64,000 bases of DNA, taken from positions 597,817 to 661,816 of the forward strand of contig NZ_JABMEG010000002.1 in assembly GCF_013179735.1 (NCBI RefSeq), in the 5' to 3' direction. Shown piece after piece: positions 11,601 to 17,710 of the stretch. The DNA comes from Permianibacter fluminis. GTDB taxonomy: Bacteria > Pseudomonadota > Gammaproteobacteria > Enterobacterales > Permianibacteraceae. The notes under the pieces were generated by a model that saw only the letters and a program-made list of their open reading frames with translations, had not been told where the DNA came from and searched no databases. Position 1 is the first letter of the stretch. Each line of letters opens with the position of its first letter. A program made the translations under genes and the position numbers.

Positions 11601-14600
11601 CGACACCGCTGCTGCTGCCACCAATCACCGCGGCATCGTTACTGCCGGTGACGGTAATTGTGACCGCATGGCTGGTGCCATCAACGCTGGTGACGGTGAA
11701 CGTCTGAACGCTATTCTCGCCCTGTGCCAAACCTTGCACGGCGGCGCCGCTGTTATCGAGCGTGAAGCTCCAGTTGCCATCGGCAGCGAGGGTAAACGTG
11801 CCGAATGCATTGCTGATAGTTTGCGGGTTGAAGGCTTCTTCGCTGCTGCCATCGGCATCGCTGATGGTCAGGGTGCCGCTGGCGACACTCACGCTGTCAT
11901 CTTCAACCAAGGTACCGCTGTCGATGCCGCCGATCTGGGCCGCATCAGCGACCGGATTGACAGTGACATTGACTGTCAGCGTATCCGTACCGCCATGACC
12001 ATCTGAAACGGTTACGGTAAAACTGTCGCTGCCATTGAAATCGGCGTTCGGAGTAAAGCTGTAACTGCCATCGGCGTTGACGACTACCGTGCCGTGGTTA
12101 GCGCTCGTGGCGAGACTGTAGCTGAGCGTGTCGTTGTCGGCATCACTGCCAGTCAGGGTGCCTGTCAGTACCGTGTCTTCATCGGTGCTGACGCTGAGAT
12201 CATTGCCAACAGGCGCATCATTAATGGCTGCGACGTTCACGGTAACCGTCACATCTTTGCTGCCGCCGTTATCGTCGCTGACAGTCACAACAAAACTGTC
12301 GCTGCCATTGAAATCAGCATTGGGCTGGTAGCTGTAGCTGCCGTCCGCGTTGAGCGTGACGGTGCCGTTGGCGGCAGCGGTGCTCAGCGAGTAAGTCAGC
12401 GTATCGCCATCAACGTCCGTCGCGACGATAGCGCCGGTAACCGTCGTGTCTTCATCGGTTGAGATCGTTTGATCTGCGGCGACCGGCACATCGTTGACGG
12501 CGGTGACGTTCACGGTAACCGTCACATCTTTGCTGCCGCCATTACCGTCGCTGACGGTCACAACAAAACTGTCGCTACCGTTGAAGTTTGCATTCGGCTG
12601 ATAGCTGTAGCTGCCATCAGCATTCAGGGTAACGGTGCCGTTGGCGGCCGCGGTGTTCAGCGAATAGGTCAGCGCATCACCGTCGGCATCGGTCGCGATG
12701 ATGGCGCCGGTGACGGTGGTGTCTTCATCGGTAGCGATAGTTTGGTCGGCCGCAACCGGGGCATCGTTGACGGAACCGACGTTGACGGTGACGGTAACGT
12801 CTTTCGTTCCGCCATGACCGTCAGATACCGTCACGATAAAGCTGTCGCTGCCGTTGAAGTCAGCATTTGGCTGGTAGCTGTAGCTGCCATCAGCATTGAG
12901 GGTAACGGTGCCGTTGGCGGCAGCGGTACTCAGCGAATAGGTCAGTGCATCACCGTCGGCATCGGTCGCGATGATGGCGCCGGTGACGGTGGTGTCTTCA
13001 TCAGTGCTGATCGTTTGATCGGCGGCGATCGGGGAATCGTTGACGGAACCGACGTTGACGGTGACGGTAACGTCTTTCGTTCCGCCATGACCGTCAGATA
13101 CCGTCACGACAAAACTGTCGCTGCCGTTGAAGTTTGCGTTCGGCTGATAGCTGTAGCTGCCGTCGGCATTGAGGGTGACGGTGCCGTTGGCGGCAGCGGA
13201 GCTCAATGTATAGGTCAGTGCATCACCTTCGGCATCGGTCGCAACAATGGCGCCGGTAACGGTGGTGTCTTCATCGGTCAAAATCGTTTGATCGGCCGCG
13301 ACTGGTACATCGTTGACGGCACCGACGTTGACGGTCACGGTAACGTCTTTCGTTCCGCCGTTACCGTCAGAAACAGTGACGACAAAGCTGTCACTGCCAT
13401 TGAAATCAGCATTTGGCTGGTAGCTGTAGCTGCCATCAGCATTGAGGGTCACGGTGCCATTGGCGGCAGCGGTGCTCAGCGAATAGGTCAGTGCATCACC
13501 ATCGACATCGGTCGCGATGATGGCGCCGGTGACGGTGGTGTCTTCATTGGTCGAAATCGTTTGATCGGCCGCGATCGGCACATCATTGACGGCGGTGACA
13601 TTGACGGTGACCGTCACGTCCTTGCTGCCGCCATTGCCGTCGCTGACGGTCACGACAAAACTGTCGCTGCCATTGAAGTCGGCATTGGGCTGGTAGCTGT
13701 AGCTGCCGTCCGCGTTGAGCGTGACGGTGCCGTTGGCGGCAGAAGTGCTCAGCGAATATGTCAGCGCATCACCGTCGGCGTCGGTCGCGACAATGGTGCC
13801 GGTGACGGTGGTGTCTTCATCGGTAGCGATAGTTTGGTCGGCCGCAACCGGGGCATCGTTGACGGAACCGACGTTGACGGTGACGGTAACGTCTTTCGTT
13901 CCGCCATGACCGTCAGATACCGTCACGATAAAGCTGTCGCTGCCGTTGAAGTCAGCATTTGGCTGGTAGCTGTAGCTGCCATCAGCATTGAGGGTAACGG
14001 TGCCGTTGGCGGCAGCGGTACTCAGCGAATAGGTCAGTGCATCACCGTCGGCATCGGTCGCGATGATGGCGCCGGTGACGGTGGTGTCTTCATCAGTGCT
14101 GATCGTTTGATCGGCGGCGATCGGGGAATCGTTGACGGAACCGACGTTGACGGTGACGGTAACGTCTTTCGTTCCGCCATGACCGTCAGATACCGTCACG
14201 ACAAAACTGTCGCTGCCGTTGAAGTTTGCGTTCGGCTGATAGCTGTAGCTGCCGTCGGCATTGAGGGTGACGGTGCCGTTGGCGGCAGCGGAGCTCAATG
14301 TATAGGTCAGTGCATCACCTTCGGCATCGGTCGCAACAATGGCGCCGGTAACGGTGGTGTCTTCATCAGTGCTGATCGTTTGATCGGCGGCGACCGGGGC
14401 ATCGTTGACGGCACCAACATTGACGGTAACCGTTACGTCTTTGGTGCCGCCATGGCCGTCGGAAACGGTGACAACAAAGCTATCACTACCATTGAAGTTG
14501 GCATTGGGTTGGTAGCTGTAGCTGCCATCGGCATTCAGCGTGACGGTACCGTGGGCGGCTGCAGTGCTCAGTGTGTAGGTGAGAGTGTCACCATCTACAT

Positions 14601-15438
14601 CGGTCGCGGCAATCGCGCCGGCAACAGCAGTGTCTTCTGGGGTCGGAACCGTCTGATCCGCTGCGACTGGAATATCGTTGATCGAATTGACGGTGACGTT
14701 GATCGTGATTGCTGTCTCACCGCCGCGGCCATCACTGACGTTGACCACAAAGCTGTCACTACCGTGGTAGTTGGCATTCGGAACATAGGTGTAGATGCCG
14801 TTGATACTGACCACGACCACGCCATGCGCTGGCGGTGTTGCCAACACATACTCGACCTGATCTCCATTCGGGTCGGCCGCAATAATCTGGCCAGAGAACG
14901 GAGTATCTTCGTCGGTGCTGATGTCTTGTTGCGGTACTACAGGCGCCTGGTTTTCATCGTCAGCACCAGCCGCAAACGGAATTTCACGGTCAGGCGCCGC
15001 ATTGATGGTGTTATCCAGTTCTGCTGGCGGCAATTGTTCCGAGATTCGCAGCAGGCGGACAAAATCATGACCACCGCCGCTGGAGCCACCGGCCGCGGTC
15101 GCTTCGAGCAGCAAGGTCGGGTCGGCGCCGGCCTGGATTTTTTGCAGAATGGTGTCGAGTTCCGAGCCGCTGGCCAGTTTGGCTTCATCTCCGCTCGCCG
15201 GTTCCTGATGATTGGCCGGTGAGCGCATGTCGGTGCTGACCAGTACCTGCTCGCCGGGTGGAATGGTGAACGGCGATTCGTTGCCCATCGCCAGCTCGAT
15301 GTAGCCGTCTTTGCCGGTCGAGATGAACTCGTTGGCATACACCGGTTCGCCCAGTTTCAGTTGGCGACTGCTGCCATCGCTGCGCTTGGCAAACACTTCA
15401 CCACGCAGAATTTTGACGTATGCGACGATCTCGGCCAT
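2620..15438 (-). CDS. Giant LapA-type RTX adhesin, type I secreted
   Basis: This encodes 4272 residues on a single open frame with a GGAG ribosome binding site before the ATG. Residues 1-135 match the LapA retention module; the segment LLEATAAG (TAAG at 114-117) is the di-alanine site cut by LapG-type proteases, followed by GGGHDFVRLLRI. Residues of about 163-3790 are roughly 37 immunoglobulin-like modules, most about 91 residues long with the consensus NDAPVAADQTISTDEDT, plus three VCBS-like pairs. Residues of about 2205-2530 and 3790-4070 depart from the repeat. Residues of about 4070-4165 hold RTX nonapeptides (GGxGxDxxx, calcium binding). The last 105 residues match the VCA0849-type type I secretion tail. 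It probably holds cells to surfaces or to each other. The exporter genes lie just upstream on the same strand. Confidence 0.95.
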   Translation of the reverse strand: MAEIVAYVKILRGEVFAKRSDGSSRQLKLGEPVYANEFISTGKDGYIELAMGNESPFTIPPGEQVLVSTDMRSPANHQEPASGDEAKLASGSELDTILQKIQAGADPTLLLEATAAGGSSGGGHDFVRLLRISEQLPPAELDNTINAAPDREIPFAAGADDENQAPVVPQQDISTDEDTPFSGQIIAADPNGDQVEYVLATPPAHGVVVVSINGIYTYVPNANYHGSDSFVVNVSDGRGGETAITINVTVNSINDIPVAADQTVPTPEDTAVAGAIAATDVDGDTLTYTLSTAAAHGTVTLNADGSYSYQPNANFNGSDSFVVTVSDGHGGTKDVTVTVNVGAVNDAPVAADQTISTDEDTTVTGAIVATDAEGDALTYTLSSAAANGTVTLNADGSYSYQPNANFNGSDSFVVTVSDGHGGTKDVTVTVNVGSVNDSPIAADQTISTDEDTTVTGAIIATDADGDALTYSLSTAAANGTVTLNADGSYSYQPNADFNGSDSFIVTVSDGHGGTKDVTVTVNVGSVNDAPVAADQTIATDEDTTVTGTIVATDADGDALTYSLSTSAANGTVTLNADGSYSYQPNADFNGSDSFVVTVSDGNGGSKDVTVTVNVTAVNDVPIAADQTISTNEDTTVTGAIIATDVDGDALTYSLSTAAANGTVTLNADGSYSYQPNADFNGSDSFVVTVSDGNGGTKDVTVTVNVGAVNDVPVAADQTILTDEDTTVTGAIVATDAEGDALTYTLSSAAANGTVTLNADGSYSYQPNANFNGSDSFVVTVSDGHGGTKDVTVTVNVGSVNDSPIAADQTISTDEDTTVTGAIIATDADGDALTYSLSTAAANGTVTLNADGSYSYQPNADFNGSDSFIVTVSDGHGGTKDVTVTVNVGSVNDAPVAADQTIATDEDTTVTGAIIATDADGDALTYSLNTAAANGTVTLNADGSYSYQPNANFNGSDSFVVTVSDGNGGSKDVTVTVNVTAVNDVPVAADQTISTDEDTTVTGAIVATDVDGDTLTYSLSTAAANGTVTLNADGSYSYQPNADFNGSDSFVVTVSDDNGGSKDVTVTVNVAAINDAPVGNDLSVSTDEDTVLTGTLTGSDADNDTLSYSLATSANHGTVVVNADGSYSFTPNADFNGSDSFTVTVSDGHGGTDTLTVNVTVNPVADAAQIGGIDSGTLVEDDSVSVASGTLTISDADGSSEEAFNPQTISNAFGTFTLAADGNWSFTLDNSGAAVQGLAQGENSVQTFTVTSVDGTSHAVTITVTGSNDAAVIGGSSSGVVTEDSQLTATGSLSISDIDGSNEESFTAGTYTGSFGSLVLDASGNWTYSLTANSTLAVQALDDSESITDSITVTSADGTSQVISISINGSNDAPTVTPVTLADLAEDGSLTISAADLLAGASDVDGDALSITAVSLASGSGTLVDNGNGTWTFTPAANFNGSVSFSYTVSDGTASVNGTASLTVTAENDAPIAADQTISTDEDTAVTGAIIATDADGDALTYSLGTAAANGTVTLNADGSYSYQPNADFNGSDSFVVTVSDGNGGTKDVTVTVNVGAVNDAPTAADQTISTDEDTTVIGAIVATDADGDALTYSLSTAAANGTVTLNVDGSYSYQPNADFNGSDSFVVTVSDGNGGTKDVTVTVNVGAVNDAPVAADQTISTDEDTTVTGAIVATDADGDALTYSLSTAATNGSVTLNADGSYSYQPNADFNGSDSFVVTVNDGNGGSKDVTVTVNVGAVNDAPVAADQTIATDEDTTVTGAIVATDVDGDTLTYSLGTAAANGTVTLNADGSYSYQPNTDFNGNDSFVVTVSDGNGGSKDVTVTVNVGAVNDVPVAADQTISTDEDTTVTGAIVASDAEGDALTYSLSTAAANGTVTLNADGSYSYQPNTDFNGNDSFVVTVSDGNGGTKDVTVTVNVAAINDAPVAADVNVSTDEDSTLTGSLAASDVDNDTLSYALATGAAHGTVVVNADGTYAFTPNANFNGNDSFTVTVSDGHGGTDTFTVNVTVNPVNDAPVGVDTSITTNEDTVVTGTLLATDVENDALSFALATGPAHGSVTVNADGTYAFTPNANFNGSDSFTVTVNDGHGGSDVITVNVAVTPVNDAPTATAVNLGAVLEDSGAFTITAANLLAGANDVDGDPLTITSLTLAGGVVGGTLVNNGNGTWTFTPAANFNGNVSFNYTVSDGSASASSTAALTVTSVNDAPGFTGLATSVTYTESSAATITRTIIDSNVVITDGDSPNFAGGSLTVNITNAVANQDLLGISNQGTGVGQISVSGSNVLYNFGSGAVIIGTFIGGTAGAPLVVSFNSAATAAAVDALVQRINYGNSSQLPDTTARIITFTINDGDGTANGGSDSTTRTVTVNVVSTNDVPAFAGLSGTRTHVEGGAAVVLDNNATISDRELAINNNYGGSTLTLSRNGGANASDVFSGTGTLTLSSGNVVLAGVTIGSYDTTAYANGQLVITFNNGVTNAQVNGVLQRLAYSNSSDNPPASVGIGFVFSDGNAGAQGAGGARTTTGTITVNITGVNDAPVGVDQTVSTDEDTSVSGNLGATDPENNPLTFTLATGPGHGSVVVNADGSYTYTPSSNYFGNDSFIVTVSDGRGGTDTITVNVTVNPVTEPALIGGTDSGALAEDVGLATASGTLTISDADGSTEEAFNPQTISNAFGTFTLDSNGHWSFALDNSSPAVQGLAAGENSLQTFTVTSIDGTSHVVTVTISGSNDAAVITGGGSVVVTEDAQLTATGMLLINDADNAQSAFIAGTSNGSFGSLTLDANGNWTYTLTANSTLAVQALDDSESITDSVTVSSVDGTTHVITITINGTNDAPDISPVTLASIAEDGSLIISATELLAGASDVDGDALSITSLTLATGSGTLIDNGNGSWTFTPAADFNGDVAFSYSVSDGTATSSSTASLTVSAQSDAPVASSVTLSDINEDGSLIITAADLLAGASDVDGDSLSVTALTLATGNGTLIDNGNGTWTFTPAANFNGTVSLDYTVSDGANSASSTASLNVAAVNDAPLATPVTLSDVAEDGSLIISAADLLAGASDVDGNPLSITALSLASGSGTLIDNGNGTWTFTPSADFNGSVSFNYTVSDGSASSNSTASLTVTASADAAQIAGVDTGAVAEDSGSHVASGTLTISDADGSSEEAFNPQTISNAFGTFTLATDGNWSFTLDNAGSAVQGLAQGENSVQTFTVNSVDGTSHAVTITVTGSNDAAVIGGSSSGVVTEDSQLTATGSLSISDIDGSNEESFTAGTYTGSFGSLVLDASGNWTYSLTANSTLAVQALDDSESITDSITITSADGTSQVISISINGSNDAPTVTPVTLADLAEDGSITISAADLLAGASDVDGDALSITAVSLASGSGTLVDNGNGSWTFTPAANFNGSVSFSYTVSDGSAASSSTASLNVTAVNDAPIATPVTLAAMAEDGSRLITAAELLAGSSDVDFDSLSITALSLASGSGTLVDNGNGTWTFTPAANFNGSVSFNYTVSDGSASSSSTASLSVTPVNDAPVASNDSASVNEDGSITVNVLANDSDIDGGALSVTHAVAGNGIVVINADSSITYLPNSNYNGSDTITYVISDGNGGTSTATVTVNVTPVNDAPVATPVTLTAVAEDGSRLITAAELLSGASDVDGTPLSITALSLASGSGTLINNGNGTWTFTPSANFNGNVSFNYTVSDGSLTSSSTASLNVTAVNDAPTANNQTLNTAEDTTVASAIVASDVDGDALSYSLTGNAAHGTVTLNSNGSYSYQPATNFSGTDSFIVTVSDGHGGSKDVTVNVNISSVVDTPTLTVPASVFSLVPGTGQISTTGAQTQAQLETSLGLSAGTLDGFNPAGSDPGTVDVFDGQLTNYVYNLNSGNNVSFSWNFTNGENTQSEINSGYNDLVVLIVTAPDGTRQSILISSSEQAGAGLNTSGAYNFAATQTGTYQFSWLVLNGVDGNKDSTLNITDVNFVSGGNNYAQAVPITLYAALGDTDGSESMQVTVSGVPTNALFSAGTNLGSGVWSFTAAQLAGLYLLPADNFTGNINLHVTATATDIATGTTSSVAQDIVVTVASTSNNILGTSGADSITAPGNNSDLINSFTGDDTINAGNGNDLVYGGDGVDTINGGNGNDSLYGQAGNDILRGDAGDDRLVGGTGSDSLTGGTGADVFVWQLGDQGTGAAPVDTVTDFSSAQGDVLDLSSLLQGETQGTLSQYLHFSTDGAGNTRIEVWTDGNHSHSANQIIDLTGVDLTANGTLSDTDIINQMLLQGRLRVDGGP
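5230..6025 (-). repeat. Long near-identical repeat, copy A (inside adhesin)
   Basis: This stretch aligns with 11092-11887 at a constant offset of 5862 bp (1954 codons) with only scattered substitutions and no indel. It covers a cadherin-like module and a VCBS pair. Identity drops sharply at both ends, which suggests gene conversion or duplication within the adhesin gene. Confidence 0.85.
11092..11887 (-). repeat. Long near-identical repeat, copy B (inside adhesin)
   Basis: This is the partner of 5230-6025. Substitutions are few (for example G/C in the module start and GGC/GTC-type synonymous changes), and the reading frame is kept throughout. Confidence 0.85.
12706..13275 (-). repeat. 570-bp perfect direct repeat, copy 1 (inside adhesin)
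   Basis: Every base from 12706 to 13275 is identical to 13798-14367 at an offset of 1092 bp, which is exactly four 91-residue modules. Mismatches begin at once outside both ends. Perfect identity at synonymous sites means a recent event. Confidence 0.95.
13798..14367 (-). repeat. 570-bp perfect direct repeat, copy 2 (inside adhesin)
   Basis: This is the second copy of 12706-13275. The two copies are in the same frame, so recombination between them would add or remove 364 residues (four modules) without breaking the gene. Confidence 0.95.
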
Positions 15439-15503
15439 GACTACTCCAGTAACCGCTTGGCGGTGAACAACCCGAGCCTGGCTTGGCCATGTCTCGGTTT
15501 GCG

Positions 15504-15531
15504 AAAAAAAGACCCGCTGTCGACTGACAGC
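15504..15531 (-). terminator. Hairpin plus T tract in the adhesin leader
   Basis: On the reverse strand GCTGTC-AGTC-GACAGC (15516-15531) is followed, after five bases, by seven Ts (15504-15510). It lies between the end of the luxR-type gene and the adhesin start. It could end the exporter operon or act as an attenuator for the adhesin. The five-base gap makes it weaker than a textbook terminator. A poor candidate promoter (TTGACT, complement of 15563-15568, with AATACC 17 bases on) lies just before it. Confidence 0.45.
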
Positions 15532-15710
15532 CTATTGGGGGTATTGCTCGCGAGGGTAAGGCAGTCAAGAGGGTGACTGCATCGTACTGAGGTACAGGTA
15601 GGGAGCTGCTTTTGCGGTCGTTGATGCGATGGTTGTGCTGGGGCGGGTGATAACGGAGAAACGCCGAGAAGGGCGGGCCGTTCGGGACAGACGGTCGAAG
15701 GGCGCCGGTG

Positions 15711-16313
15711 CTATTGCCGCAAGCGCGCGACCAGCTGCAGCCGATCGCGGACGCCGAGTTTTTCGAAAATGGTGGTCAGGTGGGCCTTGACCGTGCGCAC
15801 CGTGATGGCCAGGCGCTCGGCAATTTCCTTGTTGGCGAGGCCTTCGACCACCAGTTTGGCGACGCTCTGTTCGCGCTCGGTAAGTTCCGCCATGGCCTCG
15901 GTGTTGACCGTCGGCAATTGCTTCTGCACGGCACTGAGCAGACGCAGCATCAAATCGCGCCCAACCCAGAGCTCGCCGGCCGCCAGCACGGCGATGATTT
16001 GCCGCAACTGCTCCGGATGACAATACAGATGGCAGTAACCGACGCAACCGGCTTGCAGGGCATTCAGACCCGATTCGTCGGTTGGTGCCGGATCGGCCCA
16101 CAGCACCCGATGCCTGCGCAGGATGGGTTGCCAGTCCGGATCGGTGCTGAGTTTTTTCAGCAGCGTGACATTGGCTTCGATGATCAGGATCGACGGCGGC
16201 GCCTGCATCACGGCGGCGCGGCCACCCCCGTCAACAAAACGATGTTCGCTGAGCGCCGTCTGCCAGCGATCTTTCAGCGTTATGTTACCGAGCCAGCACA
16301 GAACCGTTGCCAT
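15711..16313 (-). CDS. LuxR/CsgD-type regulator with degenerate receiver
   Basis: This encodes 200 residues. The C-terminal part, of about residues 138-198, is a LuxR helix-turn-helix (LTEREQSVAKLVVEGLANKEIAERL, then TVRTVKAHL), the DNA-binding domain of NarL/CsgD-type regulators. The N-terminal part resembles a receiver fold but where the phosphorylated Asp is expected the sequence reads ILIIEAN, and the acidic cluster at the start is absent, so control by phosphorylation is unlikely. Its ATG overlaps the hlyD stop by one base (TGATG), so it is translated as the last gene of the exporter operon. It precedes the adhesin gene by 272 bases, and the obvious inference is that it controls the adhesin, the exporter or matrix genes. 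Confidence 0.85.
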   Translation of the reverse strand: MATVLCWLGNITLKDRWQTALSEHRFVDGGGRAAVMQAPPSILIIEANVTLLKKLSTDPDWQPILRRHRVLWADPAPTDESGLNALQAGCVGYCHLYCHPEQLRQIIAVLAAGELWVGRDLMLRLLSAVQKQLPTVNTEAMAELTEREQSVAKLVVEGLANKEIAERLAITVRTVKAHLTTIFEKLGVRDRLQLVARLRQ

Positions 16314-17710
16314 CAGGCTTCACCCATCGCCCGCTGCGTCGCGCGCAGTACCGGTTTGAGCAGGTAAGACAACACGGTGCGTTTGCCGGTCAGCAGATCC
16401 ACTTCGGCAACCATGCCGGGAATGATCGGTAACCGCGCGCTACCGAGCCAGGCGGTTTTGGTGCGGACTTTGACGATATAGAAAGCGTTGCCCTTGTCGT
16501 CGGTCACGGTATCGGCGCTGATCTGTTCAACGGTGGCATCCAGGCCGCCATAAATCGCGAAATCGTAAGCGGTGAATTTGACCAGCGCTTGCTGACCCGA
16601 GCGAATGAACGCGATGTCCTTCGGCAGGATGCGCACTTCCAGCAGCAAGCTGTCTTCCAGCGGCACAATTTCGATGATGCTTTGCGCCGGTTGCACCACG
16701 CCGCCAAGGGTATTGACGTGCATCTGTTTGACGGTGCCACGCACCGGCGAGCGAATTTCGGTGTGCTTGACCCGGTCAGCCAGGGCGCCGCTGCTTTCGG
16801 TCATGCCTTTGAGTTTGGCTTGTACATCGGACAATTCGGCGCCCATCTCATTGCGGAAATTCAAGCTGACTTCATCGAGTTTGCCTTTGGCTTCGCCGAC
16901 TGCCGCTTCCAGGCGCGGGATCTGGGCTTCGCTGGCCGCTTTTTCGCCGCGTAGCCGCGACACCTCCCGTTCCAGTCGCAACAACTCGACCGGCGACACC
17001 GCGCCGGTACTGACCAGCGGCTTGGTGACTTTCAATTCCTGTTCGGCCAGATCAAGCCCTTCGCTGGCTTGCTTGTTGCGGGCACGGACTTCGGTCAGCT
17101 CCTGCTCGCGCTGCTTCTGCTGGTCCAGCGCAATGCCGAGGTTGTTGCGCAGGCCGGCCAGGCTCGATTCGTACAACGAGCGCTCCTGGGCAATCAACGC
17201 CGCATCGGCTTGCTGCAAACCCGGTGGCGGCGTAAACGGCTTGTTGTTGACCAGCGCTTCCAGTCGCGCGGCTTTCGCTTGCAAGGCCTCGACCTGCACC
17301 GTGGTTTCGCGCAGCGTGGAGTTAAACCGGGTCGGATCGATACGAAGCAGCAACTGGTTCTTGTCGACGATGGCGCCTTCGCGCACCAGAATTTCTTCCA
17401 CCACGCCGCCGTCGTAACTTTGCAGGATCTGGATCTGTGAGGAGGGAATCACCTTGCCTTCGCCACGCGCGACTTCGTCGATGCGGGCCATGCTGGCCCA
17501 GAGCAGCAGAATCAGCGCCAGAATGACGCAGCTCCAGATCACCGCGCGCAGACCGCGCTCGTCCTGGGCGAGAATCTCGGCGTCGGCGTCTTCGAGAAAA
17601 TCCATGTCGCCAGCAAGCTCACGATGCTCGCGCCATTCGCGGATGTTTTCCAGCTGGAACGCCAGCCAGCCGCGCAGCTGCCGCCACAATTGCACCGGCG
17701 AGAGCGTCAT
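16313..17710 (-). CDS. Type I secretion membrane fusion protein (HlyD/LapC family)
   Basis: This encodes 465 residues. After a cytoplasmic N-terminus of about 55 residues comes one transmembrane helix (AVIWSCVILALILLLW), then a lipoyl-like half (VIPSSQIQILQSYDGGVVEEI), a long coiled coil from about residue 135 to 300, and the second lipoyl/beta-barrel half (RSPVRGTVKQMHVNTLGGVV). This is the standard layout of the periplasmic adaptor linking an ABC exporter to TolC. Its start overlaps the end of the ABC gene by four bases (ATGA), so the two are translationally coupled. It most probably serves the adhesin. Confidence 0.95.
   Translation of the reverse strand: MTLSPVQLWRQLRGWLAFQLENIREWREHRELAGDMDFLEDADAEILAQDERGLRAVIWSCVILALILLLWASMARIDEVARGEGKVIPSSQIQILQSYDGGVVEEILVREGAIVDKNQLLLRIDPTRFNSTLRETTVQVEALQAKAARLEALVNNKPFTPPPGLQQADAALIAQERSLYESSLAGLRNNLGIALDQQKQREQELTEVRARNKQASEGLDLAEQELKVTKPLVSTGAVSPVELLRLEREVSRLRGEKAASEAQIPRLEAAVGEAKGKLDEVSLNFRNEMGAELSDVQAKLKGMTESSGALADRVKHTEIRSPVRGTVKQMHVNTLGGVVQPAQSIIEIVPLEDSLLLEVRILPKDIAFIRSGQQALVKFTAYDFAIYGGLDATVEQISADTVTDDKGNAFYIVKVRTKTAWLGSARLPIIPGMVAEVDLLTGKRTVLSYLLKPVLRATQRAMGEA

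Noticed and set aside
12469..15222. Open frame of 917 codons on the forward strand opposite the adhesin, and similar long frames at 2875-4557 and 9175-10116
   Set aside because: They are mirror images of the repetitive, codon-biased adhesin gene. They show low-complexity repeats (DGDGNVFR, IDGDRHV types) without any family, start signal or promoter.
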